Part shown: piece by piece, positions 1-10,700 of the stretch
How positions within the stretch are numbered: position 1 is the stretch's first letter
How the letters are laid out: each line of letters opens with the position of its first letter
Source: Pararge aegeria
Lineage: Eukaryota > Arthropoda > Insecta > Lepidoptera > Nymphalidae
NCBI RefSeq assembly: GCF_905163445.1
Contig: NC_053185.1
Coordinates: forward strand, 10,868,001-10,932,000
Direction: 5' to 3'
DNA length: 64,000 bases
Program-made: the position numbers and the translations under genes
The notes under the pieces: model-generated
The model's input: only the letters and a program-made list of their open reading frames with translations
What the model was told of the DNA's origin: nothing
The model's database searches: none

Positions 1-408
1 CTGACGAAGGTCGATGTACATAATTAAATTTGGAATACTAATAGACTCATTATAGGATGACCAAGTTTTCCTCAACATTAAAATTTGAGATTTTTGTACA
101 ATTGAATCAATTAAATCACCGGAATGAGCCAACTGTCAAACATTATAGCTAACTTCAGGGTGTCGGTTTTTTGTGACGGTGTGCGCGCGCATCTTAAAAA
201 TTACCTCCCATAATTTTTCCCTAACGCGCTAAAAGAAGTATAACTTCAAAAATATTTATTTTGAGTTATGACGAAAGAAAATCCTTTATCAGTTGAAAAT
301 AATACCCTTTGTGACCTAAGCGAGGCAACAGCTAACCGATCTTGATATAATTTTGCATTAATATTTGACAGGTTTTGAATTGTATGCATATTAATTTTAT
401 TGTTCTAG

Positions 409-1733
409 TATCCTCGACTAGTGGTTCAAGTACAACGACCACTACTCTGGCACCTATGACATCACGGCCACCTCCTAGACCCACTACGACTAAAAGAACT
501 ACGACTACATCTAGAACTACTACTACAACTAGTACTACTACTTCCACAACAGCCAGACCCACTACCGCGGCTCCTATTCAAGGTATTTTTACAGTTTAAA
601 ACAGTTCCAACTTTAAATATAATTCTTTAAGAAGTTTTGCATTTAGGTATTTCGTATCATGAAGTGTAGGTAAGCATGTAGATAGACCTAGATTTGATTC
701 CAGTGTAATCTAGATAATTCGGAAACATTTAGTAGATCCTTAAAAGTCTGTTCTTATTTTCTTGCTGAAGATTTAAAAATATCATGAGTGTTAAAAATTG
801 TGTTTTTCTCAACATTTGTCTATTTATATTCACTTAGAAAAGCAATAAAGAATAAAAAAGTGACATTTTAAGTTTAAGAATCACTCGGTGTGCGTAAACT
901 GACAGTAATACCCACCTCAACGCTATGCTTATGAGGCGTGCACAATTTAAAATTTAGTTGAAAATTTACAGATGAAATTTCTGAGGGTATATCTTGCAAT
1001 GGCCAAGATTATCGCGAAGTGCCGGGCGATTGCAACTCATATCTTCACTGTGACGGATCTGTATGGCGTCTACAACGTTGCGCTCCTGGTTTACACTGGA
1101 GTACTGCGCAGAAGCATTGCGATTGGCCACGATATGCGAAATGTGGAAGTACGAGTAAGTTACACCGATGTAATTTTGGCTATTTATCAGATTTTTTTTA
1201 CAGAATATACTTCATACTCTTCTTCCTTCACTATTCTACCACATAACAGCAAGACGCCGCGCCTTTTGTCCACGTATCTGACACGTACCCCTAAGGTTTT
1301 GAACGCTCTTCCGGCATCGGTGTTTCCTACCACAGACAACCTGCCTCCAAGGAAAGAGTGAATAGGCATTTTCTAGACAAGCATAGCACTATATAAGTAT
1401 TACTACTGGCTTATGAAGTGTACCCGGCATAAGTTAGTCACAATGCTACCTGAACTGACGGCCAATAACGGCTGGTCCGGTGCTGCATAACATACAGTAG
1501 AACCAATCATGGATTTTGCGATTAAATTCATTGTGCGTGCGCATTGGTACCCATTTCGAATGACACTTTGTTAGAAAGGACGAATCGTATGTTTTTTCCA
1601 TCCGCTGCTAGCCTACTATTCTAGGCTAGTATACATATATAAACTTTTATTGTCCTATTTTAGGTACAACGGCTAAGCCTACTACTGCTGCTACCAAGCC
1701 ATCTCGACCACCACCAAGACCTACGAAACCACC

Positions 1734-1765
<32 letters not shown>

Positions 1766-4700
1766 GTATGTTTTAAATCTATCAGTATCATCAACCCATT
1801 ACCGGCTCACTATAGAGCACGGGTCTTCTTTCAAAATGAAAAGCTTTTAGGCCGTAGTCCACCACGCTGGCCAAGTGCAGATTGGTTAACTTCCCTCACT
1901 TTTCGAGAACGTTCTGGGAACCTCGGGCATGCAGGTTTCATCAAGATGTTTTCCTTCACCGGTAAGTAAGTGATATTCTTATAAGCTTAAATTCGAAACG
2001 CACATTACGCCGAAATCTGTTCGAATCGCAGCACGCACCTGTGACTTTTCCAAGTTATGTGCGTTACTAAATATAACTTGCTTCAACGGTGAAGGGAAAC
2101 ATGCTTGCCTGAGAGTTCTCCATAATGTTCTCAAAGGCGAGTGAGGTCCACTAATCCGGACTAGACCAGCGTAGTGGGCTACGGCCTAATCTCTTCCCAT
2201 TGCAGGCCGGAGACCCGTGCCATGGCGTGGGCGTGATGACAATGATTAACACTAATGATAAAAATTGATCATCGCAATATGTAAGCAGCTAATCATTTTC
2301 TTGATGAATTTGCAGCAGTGCCAAGCAATCGGCCAATGGAAGGTGGCGTTTGCGGAGGTAGCGACGTTCATGCCCCGGCGTCCTCTTGCGACTCGTACTT
2401 GCTTTGCGTCAGTGGACATTGGAGCAAGCAGTTGTGCCCACCTGGACTACACTGGGACAAACGTACCGATCGCTGTGACTGGGTCGAATTCGCAAAGTGT
2501 GAAGGTAAATGCTTTACAGTACATTATATTTGTATTTTATATTGTCAGTTTTAACAGCCTGATCTTTGCGATCCTAATTCAATTAAACATCTGCAGGCTT
2601 CAAAAAAGGTAGACTTCTGCAGAATTAGAGCTTTTTGTGTCAGAGCTCGCCCGGGAAAGTACTAACACCATGCTTATTTCTGCTAGAATTGTTGCAATGC
2701 TGTTTTACAGTATTAAGGGCCTGGGTGCCGGTGTTATTAAAGGTTTAACAACTACGCCCAGGCTAATGGACACAGGGCGGCAGATTGTATTACGTGTTCC
2801 TTGCATGCCCTGCTAAGTGTTGCTTTGTTGGCAATGGTTTTCAGGTGGGCTATCTACTTGATCCGTCAATTATTAGTATAAAAAAAGCCCGTTTTTATTT
2901 AAGTAGTCCCATAGATGGCACTTATGATGCGTACTTACATAACATGAAAAATGTGTACAGGGTAGTATGATTTTATACTTAGTACCGTCAAATTGTATAC
3001 TTTTTGTTAAATTTTTATTTATAATTTTACTATATGTTTATGTGGTGTACAATAAAAGTGTATTCATTCATTATGATGATGGCGATAACCATTAACTTAA
3101 AACTAAAGCTTAAAACCAAAGCCCTCCTTTAGGTTTCTGCTGCTATATTATAAGTAAATAAATCGAGCTTTAATAACTTCACGGAAATGAAATCAGTAAT
3201 GAAGATGCAAATTAAAATTTTTATCTTTCAGTGAGACTTCCAGAAAAAACTACGAAGAGACCATTGCAAAATCCGTTTACGACAAGTAAAACAACGAAGA
3301 GGCCCACAACAGCTCGGACGACAACAAGAAGACCCACCACACAATCTGGGCAATATCAAGTTCCAACGGTAAGTCTAAATCATTTTGTGCGTTGTTTAAG
3401 TAAAAATCTGAGTTATATATTCCTGAGTGACCCATTCTCTTAAGACTAATCGCTATACTTAGTTAACAGATATCTTTTCTTTCAACCAGCGCTGTGCTAC
3501 CGGCACGTACCATGGACATCCGCGCTGTGAAAAATTCTACGTTTGCGTGAACGGCGCGCTCATCGCTCAAAGCTGTGCACCAGGTCTCGTGTGGAACCAA
3601 CAGCATTCTCAGTGTGACTTCCCAAGGGCCAATTCTTGTACCGATAGGAGACAAGTCACTTCTACAACTTCAGAATTAAAACCAAGCCAGTTGATCGATG
3701 AGAAACCAAGTAAGTTTTTATATCATAGATTCTATAAATGACAAATATGCGTTGGAACAAACAACTATATACTCGACAGAATAAAATGGGATGTAAAACA
3801 AAATTTAATTGTAATACCAATTGTAATGATGAAATTCCAAGTCCTAACCTATAATGTGGCCATTGAATACCTATAACCTTGTACCTAGATTATAATAACA
3901 AACTAATCAATTGCTATTTATTTAAAAGCGTCTACTGAACTCGTGAGCGTATCTTCATTATCTACATTCTAAATTTCCTAATTAACATTTATTATAATAT
4001 TTCCTAATAAGCCGATGCTATAAATCTATAATCCTAACAATCGTAAGAAGTAATAATTTTACATTGTTTTATCACTTTCAGTGTTCTGTGAGAGCGGACA
4101 GTATGCCAATGATCCAAATGATTGTACCCGATATTTGCATTGTCTATTCGGCAAATTTGAAGAGTTTGCATGCAGCGCTGGCTTACATTGGAACCAGGTA
4201 ATAATTAAAAAATATTTAAGTTACTAATGACATGAAATAATGGTTATAGGAAGAAAATGCTTGTATTTTGAATGATTTTAATGTTCCTGTAATGATCTAT
4301 TATTTTAATTGTCACAGGAAAAACAAATTTGCGACTGGCCCAGCAGCGCTGAATGCAAGGTCCAAAAAGTTACAACAACTACTACCACCATTCAACCAAT
4401 ACAAATGGATCCCGAAGACACTGAAAGTCTTCCCGCGCCATCTAAGCCAATCGTAGATTTAGTGGACGCGAGTACTAAACCAGAACTTCTGAACAGTAAG
4501 ATTTTTGGAAACTCTTACTCTTACTCTTATTTTATTATTTTACTCTCCACCCAGCCAAGCTCACTCCAGAAGCTTAGTAGGCCGTCCAGGTTGCCAAGTG
4601 CTTCAGGTAGTGATGCTGAGGAGCCAAGGTATGCTGCACACTGTTCTGATACCCCGTTGCAACGGAGGATTACGTGTATCCGTGGTTCATCTGCCTACAT

Positions 4701-7700
4701 GCATGCTCTGCAGACTGTCGGTTATACCTAGAATGAAAAGATGTTTGTTTAGTGGGCATTGCCTTGTTATCAAGCCTACTACTATCCTTAGTTTGACCCG
4801 GTTTAGTTGAGTAGTTGAGTTGTAAGTGAGTTGAGATTTGGTATGACATCCTTTGTGTGTTTCTCGCCGGCATGTCTCATGTGTCTCTATGAGCGTGGAT
4901 TGCGTTTGTCTATACAACCATCGTTTGTATACACTGATAAATTGGTAAAATGCAACTAACTTATTATATTTCTTCCTTTTTAGCACGATACAAGCTTGTG
5001 TGTTACTACACTAATTGGTCCTGGTACCGACCTGGTCTAGGTAAATTCACACCAGAAGATATGGACCCCTCAATCTGTACGCACATTGTTTATGGATTTG
5101 CTGTCTTAGGTGATGATGGCCTTATCAAGGCACACGATCCCTGGGCAGATACTGAAAACCGTAAGTAAACTTTTTATCTCTTTCGTGATCAAAAAGGAAA
5201 TGTACATTTTAATGTATTTTTTAAATATTTTATACAGGTTTCTACGAGAGGGTTGTAGAATTTAAAAAATACGGTGCCAAAGTTACTCTTGCAATAGGTG
5301 GATGGAAAGACTCAGTTGGAGACAAATATTCTAAATTAGTGAATAATCCACAAGCTCGTGCCAAATTTATCACGCATACTCTTCAGTTCATAGAGAATTA
5401 TAATTTCGATGGACTTGATTTGGATTGGGAATATCCTAAATGTTGGCAGGTAAACTATGACGCCATATAATTTTTTTAAAATAATTTTCCATGATCACAA
5501 TATCATGGAATTAATAACATGTGACTACAATTGCAGGTGGATTGCTCGAAGGGTCCCGACTCAGACAAAGAAGGCTTCGCAAACTTAGTTAGAGAGCTTT
5601 CAGCTGTATTCAAACCTAAAGGGTTATTGTTGTCTTCTGCTGTGTCTCCGAGTAAAATGGTCATAGATGCTGGATATGATGTACCAGTGTTAGCGAAATA
5701 TTTGGACTGGATCGCTGTCATGACATATGATTATCATGGCCAATGGGATATGAAGACTGGACACGTTGCTCCACTTTACTATCACCCTGACGATGATTAT
5801 ACCTACTTTAATGCTGTAAGTGTGTTAATAAAATATTTACAAAATTTTGTAATTAGACCTCACACTACTTAAAGAAAGTAAATAGATTTTGGAATAGATA
5901 ACTATTGGGATTTGATGGAAATAGATATAACCTGTGATAGAAAAAAAAATTCAAACGTATAGTCAATCTCATGCTAGATATAAACATTTTCTTTCAGAAT
6001 TATACTATACACTACTGGATGGAGAAGGGTGCCCCTGCTTCGAAATTGGTTATGGGCATACCACTTTATGGGCAATCTTTCACTACTCGCTCTCAATCGG
6101 ATAATCGCATTTCGAATGGCCTGAACGTGCCTGCTATAGCAGGAGGAGATGCTGGTGAATACACGCGGGCTAATGGCTTCTTAGCCTATTACGAGGTATA
6201 AAATTTAGTTTACGAATTGATATGTTTAAAATCATACCAAACTGCTGATAAAACTGTATAAATAAATATCATAGTTTGTTTAGACGTAACGTAAACATTT
6301 TTTTTTAGATTTGTGAACGCATTAAAGATCGCAGATGGACAGTAATTAAAGACCCTAATCAACGTATGGGTCCTTTTGCTCACAAAGGCAATCAATGGGT
6401 CTCATTTGATGACATTGATATAATTAAAAAGAAAGCCAACTTCATTAAATCCTTAGGTCTTGCTGGGGGAATGGTTTGGGCTATAGATCTAGATGATTTT
6501 AAGAACAGGTAATTTGATTCTTCGATTAAAACTTGTAACTTTTTTATCAATTTGTGTTGGTAAAAAAAATAAAATTTTAAACATTTCAGGTGTAATCAAG
6601 GAAAATATCCGCTCCTAAACACTATTAAAAACTCCCTATTAGACACAAAAGTAGATTTAGAACTGGAATCTTCTGAACCTTTGCCTGAACCACAAAACGC
6701 AATAGATGATTATGAAGACATTGAAGTGAAGCCTGCATATAACAAACCCAGTACAACTGCACGTCCCACGGTAACTACGCGTCCTGTTATAACTGCACGT
6801 CCCACGGTAACTACGCGTCCTGTTTTAACTGCACGTCCCACTACAACTAAGAAACCAACAACAACTGCTATCGTTAATGATGAGAAGGAAGAAGAAAAAT
6901 ATAAAGTGGTCTGTTACTATACGAACTGGGCCTGGTACAGGTATTTACAAATAATATCTCGCGTATGGTTGTTATTATTTCTGAACATTAGACAATTTAA
7001 ACATTTATTTTTTCTTTTTTCAGACCAAGCGCTGGAAAATACACGCCGAGTGACATTGATCCCTCCCTTTGTACCCATATTGTATACGCATTTGCAGTAT
7101 TGGATAGCGCTAAGTTGGTTATCAAACCACATGATAACTGGCTGGATGTTGAAAACAGTACGTTTACTTTTTAGCTTTCGTGTATTTAGTTTACATTTTA
7201 GTTTCGAATATATTTTGTAAAAAATAATTTTTTTTTCTAGAATTTTATGAAAAAGTAGTAGCTCTTAAAAGCCGTGGGGTAAAAGTAGTCCTTGGCTTGG
7301 GAGGTTGGAACGATTCCGCAGGCGACAAATATTCCCGACTCGTCAACAACCCCTCTGCGAGGAGGAAGTTCATTGTGCATGTAGTCGACTTCTTACAGCA
7401 ATATGAATTCGATGGATTGGACCTCGACTGGGAATATCCGAAATGCTGGCAAGTGAGTAGAAAAAATTAAAGTCGCAATATTAATGCATAACAATTTAAT
7501 AAAATTAAATGAAATCGTCATTGAAATTAATTTCAACCATTAAAATGTTTTAGGTTGAATGTGAAAAGGGACCAAATTCGGACAAGCAAGGTTTTGCTGC
7601 ACTGGTCAAAGAATTGCGCAGTGCCTTTGTTCCTCGCGGCCTTCTACTCTCTGCTGCAGTGTCGGCAAGCAAACGCGTGATAGAATTAGGTACTTCCATA

Positions 7701-10700
7701 TTTTTTACTTCATGCCGTGTTGTGTAAGATATGGCCGTCGCCAGCCCTTTCCTTCCGTGGGTGTAGTACAAAATGACGGACGGGATTTCACGGAAAACGG
7801 ACAGTAGAGTCCTCTGTGCTACTACTACCGTCTACTGCTATTTCGTCTGGCCAGATGGTGTATTTTGGTAGACCCGTTGTGAGAGGCCTTTAGGACTGTT
7901 TTAGGCTAATGATGATAATAACAACAATATAAATTTCATAGCTCTGATTTAAGTGAATAAGTTCTAATTATTATTATTTTTTTAATTACAGCATATGATA
8001 TCCCTGTCCTCTCAAGGAATTTGGATTGGATATCTTTAATGACCTATGATTACCATGGACAGTGGGAAAAGAAGACTGGCCACTTAGCACCCATGTATTC
8101 CTATAATTCAGATGACGACAACACACTAAACGCGGTAAATACTTATCTCTAAAACTGTTTATTCAATTTTTTCGAACACTAGCGGTTCCCTGATTGCTGT
8201 TCCCGGCCTTATCCGCGTACAACTATTACGCTAGATAAGTAAATTTTCGCCATACAAACTTCCAACCCACAATATCGCATCACAATTCACATCCCCGTCA
8301 ACGTTATATTGCTTCACTTATACAAGTGTCATTTTACGAGTACCCTAAGCAATAATCACACGAATCGGTGTCGTAACGTCGTTATTCATCACTTAAAAAT
8401 ATGGTGAAACGTTTTACCATTAAATAAGTTATTTTATAAACAAAAACAATATTCTAGCGCAGAAGACGATAGAACGATTTTCACGCGGTAGGATTCTGGA
8501 TTTATTTTTCTTGTCTATTTAACAATTAATATTGGAACGTTAATTTGCTTCAAAATTATAGATATTTAATTCTAGAAAAAAAAAAATATTTCAGAACTTC
8601 ACCGTTAATTACTGGTTAAGTAAAGGCACCCCACGTCATAAATTAATACTGGGTGTGCCATTCTATGGACAGTCGTTCTCTCTGATGGAGAATTCCGGTA
8701 ACAACTTGGGAGCGCCAAGTTACGCCGGCGGAGAAGCTGGAGATGAGACGAGAGCTCGTGGTTTCTTGTCATTCTATGAGGTATGGAATTCTATTTTTTT
8801 TTTAATTTTTACTAAGATAGTAAGAAGAAAGTTAGTATTAAGAAGCGATTATAGCTAAGTCGTTAGGAAGTAGGCCTCCTGGAACTTTTATGAGCGAGAG
8901 AGAGAGAGAGAGAAACTAGCTTTAATGGTAAAGGAAAACATCGTGATGCTGCGTACCTAAAAGTTCGCCACAATGTTCTCAAAGCCGTGTTAAGTCTACA
9001 ATACGCAATTGACCAGCTTTGTGTGCGAGAGACCCGTGCCCTCTAGTTGGCAGACAATGGGTTGATATTGATGACTGACGATGCTTACACAGAGATTTAC
9101 ATGATTTCTCATTTCAGATATGCGATCGTATAAAAGTTCAAGGGTGGCGGGTAGTTCGTGATCCAGGCGGCCGAATGGGACCATATGCAACCTTAAACGA
9201 TCAGTGGGTGTCATTTGACGACGACTTCATGGTACGCCATAAGGCTGAATACGTTCGGGCAATGGAACTTGGTGGTGCCATGGCGTGGACGCTGGACCTG
9301 GATGATTTCAATGGCCGAAACTGTGGCTGTGGAAAATATCCGTTACTAGCCACAATAAACCATGTGTTACGAGAGAAAGAGCAACCTCCGTCATGTTCTT
9401 TGGAAGAAAGTAAGTATTAATAGCATGTGTGGTAATTATCATAAGAGCAAATAAATGATATTTTGGCAGCAACTTCCTATTGAGGGCTGACATCATAATA
9501 CTGAAGCTATCTCAAAATAGCGTAGACTACGCTATTAACGGAATTTAAATCTCCTCAGTACAAACCCCGCCAAACGCAGTTGCGACAACAACTATTGAGC
9601 CTGGTGAGCAAGAGCAACTACCACCTTTATCTGACACCGAAAGTAATAATGATGTAAGTACCTTTATAAATTAGACGGAAGAGATTATAAAACAGTTTAT
9701 TACTGTTTTCTTGTTACTTTTGTACTTGTTGTATACTCTTTTGCAATAAAACTCTATCCACCTATCTAAGAGTACCAAAATAAAAAAACTTTGAAAATAT
9801 ATCATTTTAGGATTCTCCGCTTGATGGATCTTCATTAGAAGGTAAATCTTGCTCTGGGATTACTTTCAAGGAGGATGAATTGGATTGTTCTAAATATTAT
9901 TTGTGTCTTAATGGAGAGTACATTCAACTAATATGTCCGTCCCCGCTTGTTTGGAGTCAGGTAATTTTTATACCAGTGTTTTAATTTTATTTTTATACTT
10001 ATAATTAGATGCGAGTAAGAATTTAGGAGACTACAAAAAAATTCTCGGAGTATCTTATAATTAATAAGGTAAAAAATAATCATGCGTGACTGGAACCGGA
10101 GTATTCTTGTTCAGGACCGCCCGATTTCCAACCGAAGATATTATAATCTTGTACTTATCTTCCGAATCTTACCTTCGTAATCTAATGATATTGTAGCAGT
10201 ATTTCGCCCCGGAAACCGAACATCGTTGGAGCCGTTTCCGAGATTCAGATCACAAATTATTCATATTTACAAGAATTGCTTGTTTAAAGGTGATAGTAAT
10301 TGCACAATCTACCGCAACAGTGATAAATCAAAATTCTTACATAATATTTCACATGCCAACATTTTTTTTGCAGAATCACTGCGATTTCCCGCAAAAATCT
10401 AGATGCAAGGGCAAGACAAGTCTAAGAATCACGGACGGGAACAATGAAATTGAATCTGAACACAAGCCCATAATTGCGTGTTACTTTACTAATTGGGCAT
10501 ATTATAGGTGAGATTCTGCATTCTGCACTATTTTTCTTATTTGTAAGCTAGGTTCTTTCTTGCGAACGTCATGTTTAGGGAATCAAATGACCCAATAAAT
10601 TTAATGATGTTTCATGATATTTTGAAACGAAAAAAGTAATATAAATTGCAAAAAGTTGTTATGGAATGTTGAAAAATTATATAATAACGTCAATAAAACT

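Larger units (their letters stand above)
409..4495 (+). other. Cht10 chitin-binding array: four CBM14 domains with Thr/Pro linkers
   Basis: Four peritrophin-A (CBM14) modules, each with six-cysteine spacing and the family core CxPGLxWxxxxxxCDWP or a variant. Cores lie at about 1011-1142 (CAPGLHW, CDWP), 2349-2503 (CPPGLHW, CDWV), 3490-3640 (CAPGLVW, CDFP) and 4087-4359 (CSAGLHW, CDWP). The fourth is split by an intron at 4198-4317, just before its last two cysteines; the first three each sit in one exon. Linkers at 409-582, 1664-1765 and 3232-3368 are almost pure Thr, Pro, Arg and Lys. They look like O-glycosylated spacers and evolve by codon repetition, e.g. the ACA run near 1730-1764. CBM14 domains bind chitin; that this array anchors the enzyme to cuticle is inferred from the family. 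Confidence 0.9.
6902..9373 (+). other. Cht10 GH18 domain 2 in this window (catalytically intact)
   Basis: Starts at YKVVCYYTNWAWYRPSAGKYTP (split at 6940/7024). It has the GLGGW block, the catalytic motif FDGLDLDWEYPKCWQ ending at 7452, MTYDYHGQWE near 8039-8068 and the C-terminal MAWTLDLDDFNG. All catalytic acids are present. Domain 1 and domain 2 both carry EYPKCWQ followed by an exon starting V-D/E-C-x-KGP, and share several intron positions, consistent with tandem duplication within the gene. An extra intron at 7690-7991 interrupts domain 2 at a site where domain 1 is uninterrupted. Confidence 0.92.

Noticed and set aside
332..562. Valine-rich reverse-strand open frame at the left edge
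   Set aside because: It is the antisense of the Thr/Pro-rich Cht10 linker exon (409-582); its composition is forced by the ACN repeats on the other strand.
972..1361. Plus-strand open frame starting at an ATG at 972
   Set aside because: This ATG is at the exon edge in the wrong frame. The chitin-binding domain with correct cysteine spacing is read in another frame over 972-1154.
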